A stretch of DNA of 64,000 bases from Streptomyces neyagawaensis (GCF_023516595.1 NZ_JAMGBG010000092.1:27527-91526); one strand, 5' to 3'; positions 51,154 through 60,656 are shown, numbered from the stretch's first letter. A program made the numbers and translations. Notes: generated from the sequence alone by a model not told the origin.

Positions 51154-54100
51154 TCAGTCGAACCAGCGGTCGCGGGCCAACTCCTCCGTCCTGGACGGGT
51201 CCTCCAGCAGCGCCGCGACCTCGAAGCGGCGCGGCCACTGACCCGCCGCCCACGCCAGACCGGCCGCGACGCCCTCCAGGGTCGCGGCGTGCAGGACACC
51301 GTCCCTGGTCCGGCGCCAGTCCAGCTCGACCCCGTCGACGACGAGTTCCTCGTGCTCGACATAGGTCGCGGGGGTGGCCGGCCCGAGCAGCACCCGCACC
51401 GACTCCGGAACGTCGTGCTCCGCGCCCTCGGAGTCCACCTCGCCCGTCACGGACTCGCTGAGCCGCCGCACCTGGAACAGCTCGGCCAACTCGGCCGCAC
51501 GGGACGGCCGTACGGGCAGCAGCGGCACGCCGGAGGTGAAGGGCAGCAGGTCGGGCGAGTCGACGACGACCGCGTCGGCCGCGTCCACGACCGTCACCTC
51601 ACCGTCCACCACGGCCCGCAACTCGTCCGGCAGCGTGACCTGTTCGGGGTCGAGGTCGGCCAAGGCTCCGTAAAGGCCATGCAATTGCGCGGCCGTCACC
51701 TCACGCTCCGGGTCGGCCAGGCGGTCCAGCAGTTCGGCGGCGCCGCCCGGCTCGTCGAGCAGCGCGGCGACCGACGTGCGCACGCCCAGCGCCCGCAGGA
51801 CCTGCTCGTCGTCGAAGCCGGTGGCGTCGGCCTCGTCGTACAGGCCCCGCAGCAGCGGGTCGCCGCCGGACGCGAGGAGTCCGGCGGGGCGGCGGCCGTC
51901 GAGGACGGGGTGGCCGCGCAGCCACCAGGCCGTGTACGGGCGGACGACCTCGTGGGTGCCGTCGGGCAGCAGGATCCGTACCGGCTGCACCAGCGCGTCC
52001 CGCAGCGGCGGCCGGGCGAGCAGGGTGAGCGCCTCGGGCCAGCGGTCCTCGTCGACGAGGTCCAGGTCGCGCACGGCGACGATCTCGGTGGCGACCGGCG
52101 GGACGGGACTGTCCGGGAACCGGTCGAGGATGTCCTCGCACCACACATCCACGGCGTCCAGCAGCCCGGCGTCGTCGGGCTCGGCGAAGTCGCCGTCGCG
52201 GGGCTCCAGTTCGTCGGGGTCGAGGACGACGTCGGTGGCGCGCACAAGGGCGAAGTCGGCGAGGACACCGCACGCGGCCAGCGGCTGCTCGCCCCAGCGC
52301 TCCGCCAGCTCGGCGTCCACGAAGGCCAGTTCGTCCTCGCGCATGATCCGGGCGAACGGGCTGCCGGGCAGGACGAGCTCACCGGCGGGCGACAGTTCGC
52401 CGTCCTCGTCGGGCAGGGCGAGGGCGCCCAGCCACGGCTCGTCGCCGGGGTCGAGGGCCGCGTCGCGGACGAGGGTGAGGACCAGCTCCGCGAGCTCGTC
52501 GGCGTCCGGGCGGCCGTCCTCGTCGTCCCACGCCATGCCCTCGTCGTCCAGCGAGGCGGCCACGGCGGCCCGCACCTGCGGGGTCGTGAGCACGGCGCGC
52601 GGGGTCGCGGGCAGGGCGCCCAGCTTCTCCAGGAGCGGGTGCGCGGCGTCCGGGTGGGCGACCTTCAGACCGAGCCGGGCAAGGGTCTCCGGGGCCGTCT
52701 GAGGACCGTCCGGGGTGGGCAGCAGCACCTGGCGCGGCCCGATCGTCGTACGCCCGTCCGCGAGCGGCACCGGAAGCCCCGAGAGCCGGTCCGGGTCGAC
52801 GCCCGCGAGGCTGTCGTAGAGCCGCCGCCACCAGTCGGGCGCCTTCTCCAGACCGGCGAGCCGGTCGATCGTGTCGCCCAGCGGCAGGCGCGCGACACCG
52901 AGCGTGCGCAGCTCCGCACGCCGTTCGAGCCCGGCAGGCAGCAGGCAGGGCAGTACCTCGGCGAGGACGCGCACGGTCTCCGCGCCGGCGCCCTCGACGA
53001 CCTCGGCGTCCCGCGGCCTGAGCGCCTCGGGCAGCTCGTCGTCCTCCTCGGGTGGCAGCGCGCGCGGCAGGAACGCGGTGCGCGGCAGCCGCTCCAGGAT
53101 CGCCTGGCGCAGCGCCCCGTCCAGCTCGCCCTTGCCGAGCGGACCGGGCACGAGACCGATGATCCGCTCGGTCACCGGCTGCCAGGCGGCGAGGAGTTCG
53201 GTGTACGCGTCGGCCGCGCGCTGCACGAGGAAGTCGGTGAGGGGACCGGGCGCGGCGTGCCGCCGGGTCGTGTCCAGCGGGAACGACGCGATGAGCAGCG
53301 CGGGGACACCGAGGGCCTCGTCGCTGGGCGTCGGCGCGTGCACCACGGGGCTGGTACGGGGCGGGACCGGCTCTCCCTCGGGCCCGGTCGGGACCGCCCA
53401 GGTCACGGACCAGTGGGGCCGCAGCCGCTCCTCCACGGGCCGGTCGGCGAGCAGCGCGGCCTCGATCGCGCCGTGCTCGGCGACCGTGCGCCAGCGCGTG
53501 ACCCCGTCGCGCGAGTCCTCGACGACGACGTACGCCCCCTCCTCGCGCCGTCGCACGGTGCGCGCGGGAGCGTCGCCGTTCTCGATGACGACCTCCTCCA
53601 GGCCGGGCAGGGCGAGGAGCAGGGCGTCGTCGACGGCGTTCAGCAGCCGCTCGGCGAGATCCCCGGCGGCGGCGTCGCGCAGCGGCAGGATGACGACGGT
53701 GTCGTACGTCTCCGGCGCGGACCCCTCGGCCGCGAACGGCAGCCGCAGCAGCGGTACGTGCCCCTCGCGGCGGCGGATCTCGTCGCCGAGCCCGGGGCTG
53801 TGCCGGGCGGTGTCGGCGGCGAGCAGCCGGGCCTCGGCCAGTGACCAGCGGATACCGCCGTGCCGGCCGACGACGGCGGGCTCGTCGGTGACGGCGAGGA
53901 CGGCGGCGAACCCGACGCCGAACCGGCCGACCGCCTGGTCGTGGCCCTCCCGCTTCGCGGACGCGCGCAGCGTGGACAGCGACTCGACGCCGGCCGCGTC
54001 GAGGGGGGCGCCGGTGTTGGCGGCGACGAGGACACCGTCGCGGAGGGTGAGCCGCAGCCGTCCCGGCACCTTGGCCCTGGCCGCCGCGTCGGCGGCGTTC

Positions 54101-54279
54101 TGCGCCAGCTCCACGACGAGCCGGTCCCGATACCCGCCGAGGGCGAGGTCCTCCTCGGCGTTGGCGTCCTCACGGAACCTGGCCGGGCTGGTCGCCCAGG
54201 CGTCCAGCACCCCGCGCCGCAGCCGCGCCGTCCCGAACGGATCCGCACCCTCGGCCGCCGGCCGCACGAACTTGCTCAC
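51154..54279 (-). CDS. Sacsin-N-terminal-type GHKL ATPase protein
   Basis: A 1041-residue cytoplasmic protein. Residues 40-220 form an Hsp90/sacsin-like GHKL domain: DRLVVELAQNAADAAARA (N box), GVLVAANTGAPLDAAGV (G1-like) and AVGRFGVGFAAVLAV (lid and G2). The remaining 800 residues are acidic, mostly helical and without a recognised domain. Sacsin-type proteins are thought to be chaperone-like; the actinobacterial role is unknown. Start GTG 54279 follows AAGG. The DUF3027 gene lies upstream on the same strand, separated by structured element copy A. Confidence 0.85.
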   Translation of the reverse strand: MSKFVRPAAEGADPFGTARLRRGVLDAWATSPARFREDANAEEDLALGGYRDRLVVELAQNAADAAARAKVPGRLRLTLRDGVLVAANTGAPLDAAGVESLSTLRASAKREGHDQAVGRFGVGFAAVLAVTDEPAVVGRHGGIRWSLAEARLLAADTARHSPGLGDEIRRREGHVPLLRLPFAAEGSAPETYDTVVILPLRDAAAGDLAERLLNAVDDALLLALPGLEEVVIENGDAPARTVRRREEGAYVVVEDSRDGVTRWRTVAEHGAIEAALLADRPVEERLRPHWSVTWAVPTGPEGEPVPPRTSPVVHAPTPSDEALGVPALLIASFPLDTTRRHAAPGPLTDFLVQRAADAYTELLAAWQPVTERIIGLVPGPLGKGELDGALRQAILERLPRTAFLPRALPPEEDDELPEALRPRDAEVVEGAGAETVRVLAEVLPCLLPAGLERRAELRTLGVARLPLGDTIDRLAGLEKAPDWWRRLYDSLAGVDPDRLSGLPVPLADGRTTIGPRQVLLPTPDGPQTAPETLARLGLKVAHPDAAHPLLEKLGALPATPRAVLTTPQVRAAVAASLDDEGMAWDDEDGRPDADELAELVLTLVRDAALDPGDEPWLGALALPDEDGELSPAGELVLPGSPFARIMREDELAFVDAELAERWGEQPLAACGVLADFALVRATDVVLDPDELEPRDGDFAEPDDAGLLDAVDVWCEDILDRFPDSPVPPVATEIVAVRDLDLVDEDRWPEALTLLARPPLRDALVQPVRILLPDGTHEVVRPYTAWWLRGHPVLDGRRPAGLLASGGDPLLRGLYDEADATGFDDEQVLRALGVRTSVAALLDEPGGAAELLDRLADPEREVTAAQLHGLYGALADLDPEQVTLPDELRAVVDGEVTVVDAADAVVVDSPDLLPFTSGVPLLPVRPSRAAELAELFQVRRLSESVTGEVDSEGAEHDVPESVRVLLGPATPATYVEHEELVVDGVELDWRRTRDGVLHAATLEGVAAGLAWAAGQWPRRFEVAALLEDPSRTEELARDRWFD

Positions 54280-54371
54280 GGTTCACCTTCCATGTCGCCG
54301 GTGACCACGAACGTACCGCGTGCGGGGGACACCGGGCGCCTCGGAGGGTGGGGGGCGCGTGTGGGTTCAGC

Positions 54372-54555
54372 GTGTGCGGGTGCGTGGGGTCTGGTCGCGC
54401 CCACGCGGCGGAGCCGCAGGTGTCACCGCCCCGCGCCCCTTGAAGGCAGGGCCCGCGGCCCGCCTTCATCTGAAAAGCACGGGGGCGCAGCCCCCTGCTC
54501 TTCAGGGGCGCGGGGAACTGCGCGAGACCACAACGCACCCACACCCGCACCCGCC
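54372..54555. repeat. Structured intergenic element, copy A
   Basis: About 184 bp between the DUF3027 and sacsin-type genes. Contains, in order: a left end GTGCGTGGGGTCTGGTCGCG, a small hairpin GCGGCGGAGCCGC, one strand of a central stem (CCCCGCGCCCCTTGAA, 54429-54444), hairpin P2 (GAAGGC-A-GGGCC around CGC), hairpin P3 (GGGGGC-GCA-GCCCCC, 54481-54495), the other central strand TTCAGGGGCGCGGGG (54501-54515) and a right end rich in CACCCGCACCCGCC. The rest of the 329-bp gap shows nothing else. Confidence 0.85.
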
Positions 54556-54608
54556 AAGAACAGGCGCACCCCCGAGCTACCGGGCGCACCTGAGCACCAC
54601 AGCCAAGG

Positions 54609-55538
54609 TCACGAGTGACCGAGATCCGCCTCGGCCTCGGCGTCCGCATCCACCGGTACCGACCCGGAGTCCGGAGACGGTCGCAGCGGGAAGGGGTCCA
54701 CCCTGGTCTCGTCGAGCCGCGGCGGAGCCGGCTGCGGCGGCTTCGGCATGACCGCCGCCTCGGAGTGCCCCCCGCACCCGTACGTCAGCGACACGACCCG
54801 CCCGTCCGCCGGCGCGAACTCGTTCGCGCACACCCCGAAGGCCTGCCCGAGCGACCCCCCGATCGGCACGAGGAACCCGCAGCTGACGCAGGACGCGGGC
54901 GCGGCCTGGGCCATCGCGGTCTTCGCCCCGAACCCTTCCTCCCAGCGGTCCGCGGCCGTGTGCAGCCCGTACCGGGACAGCACGCGGGCGCGCCGCAGGC
55001 CCAGTTCCTCGGCGACGGCGGCGATGGAACCGCGGCGCGGCGCGATCGGCAGCTTCGCCGGGGCACCGCCCGCGACCTCCGCGTCCTCCGCCTCCACCAG
55101 CTCGGCCATGTCGTCGGAGACCGGGGAGTTCGGCGGCGGCTCGTCCTCACCGGAGAAGCCGGGTTCCAGCCGCAGGTCGTCCGCGTCGGTGGGCAGCAGA
55201 TCGCCGGGGCCCATGTCGCCGGGCCGGAGCCGCTCGCTCCACGGCACCCACTCCGGCGCGAGCAGCGCGTCGGGGCCGGGCAGCAGGACGACCTCGTCCA
55301 GCGTGACGATCTTCGCGCGGGAGGCGCGGGCGACGGTGACGGCCCAGCGCCAGCCCCGGTAGCCCATCTCCTTGCACTCGAAGAAGTGCGTGACAACGCG
55401 GTCGCCCTCGGAGACGAGCCCCGTGTGCTCCCCCACCACACCGGGCGCGGCCGCCTCCTCGGCGGCGGCGCGGGCGAGGTCGACGGCCTCGGCGCACAAG
55501 CGGTCGGGGGTGCGGCTTCGCGTTGTCGCTGCGCTCAC
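54609..55538 (-). CDS. DUF3027 domain protein
   Basis: A 309-residue actinobacterial protein starting GTG 55538. It begins TRSRTPDRLCAEAVDLARAA, then VTHFFECKEMGYRGWRWAVT and IVTLDEVVLLPGPDALLAPE, the core of DUF3027. Near the C-terminus a Cys/His cluster (ASCVSCGFLVPIGGS, GVCANEF, YGCGGHSE) looks like a zinc-binding knuckle. The acidic tail DADAEAEADLGHS is low complexity. Function unknown; next to the sacsin-type gene. Confidence 0.9.
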   Translation of the reverse strand: MSAATTRSRTPDRLCAEAVDLARAAAEEAAAPGVVGEHTGLVSEGDRVVTHFFECKEMGYRGWRWAVTVARASRAKIVTLDEVVLLPGPDALLAPEWVPWSERLRPGDMGPGDLLPTDADDLRLEPGFSGEDEPPPNSPVSDDMAELVEAEDAEVAGGAPAKLPIAPRRGSIAAVAEELGLRRARVLSRYGLHTAADRWEEGFGAKTAMAQAAPASCVSCGFLVPIGGSLGQAFGVCANEFAPADGRVVSLTYGCGGHSEAAVMPKPPQPAPPRLDETRVDPFPLRPSPDSGSVPVDADAEAEADLGHS

Positions 55539-55844
55539 AGGTATCGCTTCTCTCCTACGCCGTCTCACGAGTGCGCCTCCCTCGGCGGGGGGTGCGGACG
55601 GAGCGGACCAGGGGGCCGCGTCGACGTCCGCGCCCGATCGCACTCGGGCGCACCTATGTCACCCATTCTGCGGGATGAACGTCAGGCGCGCGGCCGAGAA
55701 CAACCGCCGCGGGCGCGCTATGCACGCTACCTTCTCCAGCGCCCTGCGCCCACACCGACGTTACGGTTCCGCTGTGCTGGGCTTGGGCCGGGGCGGGTTT
55801 CGGGGGTCGCATCAGAGGGCCCGGCGTTGGCGTGAACCGAGCAC

Positions 55845-56023
55845 GTGCGGGCTGGTGGGGGCTGGTCGCGCCCACGCGGCGGAGCCGCAGATGTCACCGC
55901 CCCGCGCCCCTTGAAGGCAGGGCCCGCGGCCCGCCTTCATCTGAAAAGCACGGGGGCGCAGCCCCCTGCTTTTCCAGGGGCGCGGGGAACTGCGCGAGAA
56001 ACCACGACGAACCCGCACCCGCC
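55845..56023. repeat. Structured intergenic element, copy B
   Basis: About 179 bp in the divergent gap between DUF3027 and an MFS gene, same orientation as copy A and nearly identical in its core. P3 is extended here: GAAAAGCA pairs with TGCTTTTC around the GGGGGC/GCCCCC stem. The remaining roughly 300 bp of this 583-bp gap (55539-55844) shows no gene or clear motif. Confidence 0.85.
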
Positions 56024-56121
56024 AACGAACCGCGCACCCCCCACCCACCAGGCCCCCCCCGTTCACCGCCATACGAGCGGTAACCGCACTACCGCCCCCC
56101 ATCTCGGGGCACTATGACGAG

Positions 56122-57513
56122 GTGACCGGCGCCGAGCGGAGCGGAACCCGCGGCGGTTCAGGTCGACTGACCGGAGCCGTCCGCTCGCTGACCCGCGCCC
56201 TGCACCGGCCGGTGACCGCCCCGGCCCGCGGCATCCGCAAGGCCACCCACGCCCACGGCGCCGGCGAGTCCGGCCTCGGCAAGCTCATCGAACTGCACGG
56301 CGTGAACGGCGCCGGCGACGTGATGATCACCGTCTCCCTCGCCTCCACCGTCTTCTTCTCCGTCCCCACCGACGAGGCCCGCGGCCGCGTCGCCCTGTAC
56401 CTCGCCATCACCCTCGCCCCCTTCGCCCTCCTCGCCCCCGTGGTCGGCCCCCTCCTGGACCGTCTCCCGCACGGCCGCCGCGCCGCGATGGCCGGCGCGA
56501 TGCTGGCACGGGCGTTCCTCGCGCTCGTCCTGGTCGGCGCGGTGGAGACGGGCGGCATCGAGCTGTACCCGGCCGCGCTCGGTGTCCTCGTCGCGTCGAA
56601 GGCGTACGGGGTGGTCAGGAGCGCGATCGTCCCCCGGCTCCTCCCACCCGCGTTCTCGCTGGTCAAGGCGAACTCGCGGGTCACGCTCTGCGGTCTCCTC
56701 GCCACGGGTGTCGCGGCCCCGATCGGGGCCGGGCTCCAGGCCCTTGGCCCGCGTTTCCCGCTGTACGGGGCGTGCGCGATCTTCCTCGTGGGGACGTTCC
56801 TGTCGTTCACGCTGCCGCCCAAGGTCGACTCCGCGAAGGGCGAGGACATCGCGCTGCTCGCCGCGGACCCGGAGCATCTGCACGGCCCGCACCGCGCGAA
56901 GACGCTGAAGCGGCCGAATCTGCGGACGGTCGGACCGGCCGTCACGCACGCCCTCGCGGCCAACGCGTCGCTGCGCTGTCTGTCCGGCTTCCTGATCTTC
57001 TTCCTGGCGTTCCTGCTGCGGGTGCACCCGCTCCCCGGGCAGAGCGCGGCCGTCTCCCTCGGCATGGTGGCCCTCGCGGCGGGCACGGGCAACGCGCTCG
57101 GCACGGCCGTGGGGGCGTGGCTGAAGTCGCGGGCGCCGGAGCTGATCATCGTGACCGTCGTGGCGGTGGAACTGGCCGTCGCCGTGCTGGCGGTCGTGTT
57201 CTTCAGCGCGTTCTTCATCGCCTGCCTGGCCGCGTTCGCCGGTCTGTCGCAGGCCCTGTCGAAGCTGGCCCTGGACGCGCTGATCCAGCGGGACGTGCCG
57301 GAGGCCGTCCGGACCTCCGCGTTCGCCCGCTCGGAGACGTTGCTGCAGATGGCGTGGGTGGTCGGAGGCGGCATCGGCATCGCCTTGCCCCTGGTCGGCA
57401 CGCTCGGCATGGCCGTGGCCGCCGGGATCGTCGCCCTGGGCTGGCTGACCACGGTCCGCGGCCTGCTCTCCTCGGCCCGGCGCGGCGGCGCGCCCCGGGC
57501 GAAGGTGGCGTGA
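56122..57513 (+). CDS. MFS transporter
   Basis: A 463-residue permease with about 12 helices after a basic soluble N-terminus of 60 residues (SGRLTGAVRSLTRALHRP). The core GVNGAGDVMITVSLASTVFF, VVGPLLDRLPHGRRAAM (motif A) and KANSRVTLCGLLATGVAAP is shared with actinobacterial MFS proteins found next to DUF3027 and DUF2771. Substrate unknown. Start is GTG 56122. Confidence 0.88.
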   Translation: MTGAERSGTRGGSGRLTGAVRSLTRALHRPVTAPARGIRKATHAHGAGESGLGKLIELHGVNGAGDVMITVSLASTVFFSVPTDEARGRVALYLAITLAPFALLAPVVGPLLDRLPHGRRAAMAGAMLARAFLALVLVGAVETGGIELYPAALGVLVASKAYGVVRSAIVPRLLPPAFSLVKANSRVTLCGLLATGVAAPIGAGLQALGPRFPLYGACAIFLVGTFLSFTLPPKVDSAKGEDIALLAADPEHLHGPHRAKTLKRPNLRTVGPAVTHALAANASLRCLSGFLIFFLAFLLRVHPLPGQSAAVSLGMVALAAGTGNALGTAVGAWLKSRAPELIIVTVVAVELAVAVLAVVFFSAFFIACLAAFAGLSQALSKLALDALIQRDVPEAVRTSAFARSETLLQMAWVVGGGIGIALPLVGTLGMAVAAGIVALGWLTTVRGLLSSARRGGAPRAKVA

Positions 57514-57549
57514 GCGGGGCGGAACGGGACCGCCGTGACACCGTCCGGC

Positions 57550-57640
57550 CCGGCACCCCACACCCCACGTACCCGGCACCCCACACCCCACGTACCCGGC
57601 ACCCCACACCCCTCGTACCCGGCACGCCGTACCCCACGTA
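57550..57640. repeat. 23-bp tandem repeat, 4 copies
   Basis: Units at 57550, 57573, 57596 and 57619 begin CCGGCACCCCACACCCC; the first three are nearly perfect, the fourth degenerate. Located between the MFS stop and the DUF2771 promoter. Confidence 0.9.
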
Positions 57641-57663
57641 GGGGCACCCCTGGACATGCCAGA

Positions 57664-57669
57664 TAGCCT
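57664..57669 (+). promoter_or_regulatory. -10 box TAGCCT for DUF2771-mqnB-mqnD
   Basis: TAGCCT ends 6 nt before ATG 57676, leaderless spacing; probably the promoter of the three-gene operon. Confidence 0.5.
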
Positions 57670-57675
57670 TCGCCC

Positions 57676-58143
57676 ATGACCTCCCAGCGTTCCCGTCGCG
57701 CCGCAGCCACTCTCGGCGCTGTTTCCGCCGGACTCCTCGTGCTGTCTGCCTGCGACAAGCCGACGCCGATGGCCACCGTCACGTTCGGCACCGACTCGGT
57801 CAGCACCGAGGCCGAGTGCTACGAGACCCTCAGCGCCGAGCAGGCCGCGAAGTGCGCCAGGGAGAAGCCGTCGAAGTCGATCGACGTGCCCCAGGGCGAG
57901 ACCCTGCGCATCGGTGTCGACCCGGAGATCGCGGAGACCGGCTGGGCCCTGTGGATCAACGGGGAGCCCGCCACCGACACGTTCAAGAAGACGTACTGGG
58001 CCTTCCAGAACGCCGACCTGTTCGCCACGCAGCCCGGTCAGACCGCGCAGAAGTCGCTGACGGTCAGCGTCGTCGAGCAGAAGAAGGGCTCCACGCAGTA
58101 CAAGGGCGTGTGGAACTTCAAGTTCGAGAACCCGGACGCCTGA
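57676..58143 (+). CDS. DUF2771 lipoprotein
   Basis: A 155-residue lipoprotein: signal peptide RRAAATLGAVSAGLLVLSAC with lipobox LSAC (Cys about residue 26). The mature domain (ATVTFGTDSVSTEAECYE; RIGVDPEIAETGWALWINGE) is a beta-sandwich typical of DUF2771. One Cys pair is possible (ECYETL, KCAREK). It is the first gene of an operon with the futalosine-pathway genes mqnB (17 nt downstream) and mqnD; a link to menaquinone is inference from position. Confidence 0.9.
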   Translation: MTSQRSRRAAATLGAVSAGLLVLSACDKPTPMATVTFGTDSVSTEAECYETLSAEQAAKCAREKPSKSIDVPQGETLRIGVDPEIAETGWALWINGEPATDTFKKTYWAFQNADLFATQPGQTAQKSLTVSVVEQKKGSTQYKGVWNFKFENPDA

Positions 58144-58159
58144 TCCGCGTACGCCGCCC

Positions 58160-58912
58160 ATGCGCATCCTCGTAGCCACCGCGGTCCCCGCCGAGCGGGA
58201 CGCGGTGGCGCGCGCGTTCCCGGGCCCGTTCACGGAGGTGCCCCTCCCGACGGCGTCCCTGCACCGCCACGCCGCCTCAGGGCCCGTGTACGACCTCCTC
58301 GCCGCCGGTGTGGGGCCCGCGCTCGCCGCCGCCTCCACCGCCGCCGCGCTGACCGCCGGGGTGCTCGGCGGGGCGCCGTACGACCTGGTGGTGTCGGCGG
58401 GGATCGCGGGCGGTTTCCCGCCGGGGGCGCCGCTCGGGTCGCTGGTGCTGGCCGAGGCGATCACGGCGGCGGACCTGGGCGCCGAGACGCCGGCCGGCTT
58501 CGTGCCGGTCACCGACCTCGGGTTCGGCACGGTCACCCATCACCCGCCGAATGCGCTCGTGGACCTTGTCGCCGCGGCGACCGGGGCCCGTACCGGCACG
58601 GTGCTCACCGTCTCCACGGTCACCGGCAGCGCCGAGCGCGCCGCGGAGCTGCGGACCCGGCACCCGGACGCGCTGGCGGAGGCGATGGAGGGCTTCGGGG
58701 TCGCCGAGGCGGCCGCCGCGCACACGACGCCCGTACTGGAACTGCGCGCCGTCTCCAACCCCGTCGGCCCCCGCGACCGCGCGGCCTGGCGCATCGGCGA
58801 CGCGCTCACCGCCCTCACAGGGGCCTTCGGGAAGCTGACGCCCGTACTGGAGAGTTGGGACCGACATGAGCCGGATGAGCCACAGGAACAGCACGAGCGG
58901 CACGAGCGCTGA
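58160..58912 (+). CDS. mqnB: Futalosine hydrolase
   Basis: A 250-residue nucleosidase of the PNP/UDP superfamily that cleaves futalosine to hypoxanthine and dehypoxanthinyl futalosine in menaquinone synthesis. Motifs: MRILVATAVPAERDAV, LLAAGVGPALAAASTA, DLVVSAGIAGGFPPGAPLGS (catalytic loop) and EAMEGFGVAEAAA followed by ELRAVSNPVGPRD. The highly charged C-terminal tail (EPDEPQEQHERHER) is encoded in the overlap with mqnD (47 nt), so the two are coupled. Confidence 0.95.
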   Translation: MRILVATAVPAERDAVARAFPGPFTEVPLPTASLHRHAASGPVYDLLAAGVGPALAAASTAAALTAGVLGGAPYDLVVSAGIAGGFPPGAPLGSLVLAEAITAADLGAETPAGFVPVTDLGFGTVTHHPPNALVDLVAAATGARTGTVLTVSTVTGSAERAAELRTRHPDALAEAMEGFGVAEAAAAHTTPVLELRAVSNPVGPRDRAAWRIGDALTALTGAFGKLTPVLESWDRHEPDEPQEQHERHER

Positions 58913-59765
58913 GCGGGCGGCCGACACCGTGCGGATCGCCTATTCCCCCTGCCCCAACGACACGTTCGTCTTCGACGCGTGGGCCCACGGCCGGATTCCC
59001 GGCGCGCCCGCGCTGGACGTGACGTTCGCGGACATCGACATCACCAACGGCATGGCCGAGCGCGGCGACGACCTGGACGTACTGAAGGTGTCGTACGCGG
59101 TCCTGCCGTACGTCCTCGACGAGTACGTCCTGCTGCCGTGCGGCGGCGCGCTGGGCCGGGGCTGCGGGCCGCTGGTGCTGACACGGGAGCCGGGCAACGA
59201 TTTGACCGGGCGCACGGTGGCCGTGCCGAGCGAGCGGTCGACGGCGTATCTGCTGTTCCGCCTCTGGGTGGCGGACACACTGCCCGGCGGGGTCGGCGAG
59301 ATCGTCGTCATGCCGTTCCACGAGATCATGCCCGCCGTGCGGGACGGGAAGGTCGACGCGGGACTCGTCATCCACGAGGCCCGCTTCACCTACCGGAACT
59401 ACGGGCTGCACAAGCTCGCCGACATGGGTGAGCACTGGGAGTCGACCACGGGCCTGCCGATCCCCCTCGGCGCGATCATCGCGAAGCGCTCGCTGGGCGA
59501 GGAGACGCTGCGCGGCCTCGCGGACACGGTCCGCGCGTCCGTCCACGCCGCCTGGGACGACCCCGAGGCGTCCCGCCCGTACGTCCTGGAACACGCGCAG
59601 GAGATGGACCCCGCCGTCGCCGACCAGCACATCGGCCTGTACGTCAACGAGTTCACGGCGGACCTGGGCGACGACGGCTACGCGGCGATCCGCGGTCTGC
59701 TCACCCGCGCGGCGGCCGAGGGACTGGTACCGCCCCTCGGCCCGCACGCACTCGACTTCCCCTGA
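58866..59765 (+). CDS. mqnD: 1,4-dihydroxy-6-naphthoate synthase
   Basis: A 299-residue periplasmic-binding-protein-fold enzyme of the futalosine pathway, making 1,4-dihydroxy-6-naphthoate from cyclic dehypoxanthinyl futalosine. Recognised by RIAYSPCPNDTFVFDAWAHG, VLKVSYAVLPYVLDEY, LPCGGALGRGCGPLVL and VDAGLVIHEARFTY. No signal peptide, consistent with a cytoplasmic enzyme. The first 20 residues are Ser/Thr-rich and encoded within mqnB; a later start is possible. Confidence 0.96.
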   Translation: MSRMSHRNSTSGTSAERAADTVRIAYSPCPNDTFVFDAWAHGRIPGAPALDVTFADIDITNGMAERGDDLDVLKVSYAVLPYVLDEYVLLPCGGALGRGCGPLVLTREPGNDLTGRTVAVPSERSTAYLLFRLWVADTLPGGVGEIVVMPFHEIMPAVRDGKVDAGLVIHEARFTYRNYGLHKLADMGEHWESTTGLPIPLGAIIAKRSLGEETLRGLADTVRASVHAAWDDPEASRPYVLEHAQEMDPAVADQHIGLYVNEFTADLGDDGYAAIRGLLTRAAAEGLVPPLGPHALDFP

Positions 59766-59837
59766 CCGCCCCGCGGGCGGCGGCCACGGCTCGGGGCCAT
59801 GGCTCGGGGCCATGACGCCGGGACTACGGCTCGGGGG

Positions 59838-60221
59838 CTACACGTCCAACTGGTCGGCCACCGCCCGCAGCAGGCCGGCGATCTTCTTGCCGGCCGTGCG
59901 CTCGGGGTAGCGGCCCCGCTCCAGCATCGGTGTGATGTTCTCCAGGAGGGTCGTCAGGTCCTGCACGATCGAGGCCAGTTCGTCCGGCTTCTTGCGCTGG
60001 GCGGCGGCGACCGAGGGGGCCGGCTCCAGGATCGTCACGGACAGTGCCTGGTCGCCGCGCTGACCGGCGACGACTCCGAACTCGACGCGCTGGCCCGGCT
60101 TCAGGCTGTCCACACCGGTCGGCAGTACGGAGGAGTGGACGAAGACGTCACCGCCGTCGTCACGGGAGAGAAAGCCGAAGCCCTTCTCGCTGTTGAACCA
60201 TTTGACCTTGCCGGTAGGCAC
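59838..60221 (-). CDS. Cold-shock domain protein with helical C-terminal extension
   Basis: A 127-residue protein: CSD at residues 1-68 (MPTGKVKWFNSEKGFGFLSR carries RNP1, and DVFVHSSVLP RNP2), then a conserved actinobacterial extension (RKKPDELASIVQDLTTLLEN and ERTAGKKIAGLLRAVADQLDV) absent from small CspA proteins. It binds single-stranded RNA or DNA; the extension is likely helical and may oligomerise. Start GTG 60221 follows GAGGACAGAC. Confidence 0.94.
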   Translation of the reverse strand: MPTGKVKWFNSEKGFGFLSRDDGGDVFVHSSVLPTGVDSLKPGQRVEFGVVAGQRGDQALSVTILEPAPSVAAAQRKKPDELASIVQDLTTLLENITPMLERGRYPERTAGKKIAGLLRAVADQLDV

Positions 60222-60392
60222 GTCTGTCCTCGTCCTCGTACTCGTCGGAAACTGCGTCTGAAAAGTGTTCTTGGTGTGCGGAAACTGCTCTGGATAGCAC
60301 TACAGCGGGCCGCCGGGACCCGCCGGTACCCAGGCTAATGGTCTGGAGGCGGGTGACAAGACGTCCCCCGCCTGTTCTCTCGCGCTGGGAAC

Positions 60393-60398
60393 TACCCT
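60393..60398 (+). promoter_or_regulatory. -10 box TACCCT for leaderless gene
   Basis: TACCCT ends 6 nt before GTG 60405. Confidence 0.45.
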
Positions 60399-60404
60399 GG
60401 TCCG

Positions 60405-60656
60405 GTGCGTGACAAAACCCAACCGAATTCCGCCGAACCCGGTGACCGGCTGATCCGTGCCGGCGTCATCGTGTTCTTCGTCGGCGCCGTGGCCACACTG
60501 GTCACCGTCGCCCCGCTGTTCCTCGACACGACCCCATTTCCCACCTACATGTTCGGTTTGAGCATGCTGATGGGCGTCGGATTTCTCATCGCCGGCGCGG
60601 GCGTGCTGCGGTCGGTGGCGGCGGGCCGCAGGAAGGCACGCTCGCAGACAGGCTGA
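60405..60656 (+). CDS. Small two-span membrane protein
   Basis: An 83-residue protein with a hydrophilic start (RDKTQPNSAEPGDRLIR), two hydrophobic helices (AGVIVFFVGAVATLVTVAPL and FGLSMLMGVGFLIAGAGVL) and a basic C-terminal tail (AAGRRKARSQTG). Leaderless by promoter spacing. It abuts the convergent HAD gene with no gap. Function unknown; the layout recurs in Streptomyces next to cspD-like and mqn genes. Confidence 0.82.
   Translation: MRDKTQPNSAEPGDRLIRAGVIVFFVGAVATLVTVAPLFLDTTPFPTYMFGLSMLMGVGFLIAGAGVLRSVAAGRRKARSQTG

Noticed and set aside
54372..54555. Structured element copies as CRISPR repeats or tRNA-like genes
   Set aside because: No regular spacer pattern, and the cloverleaf-like fold lacks anticodon-arm and T-arm features.
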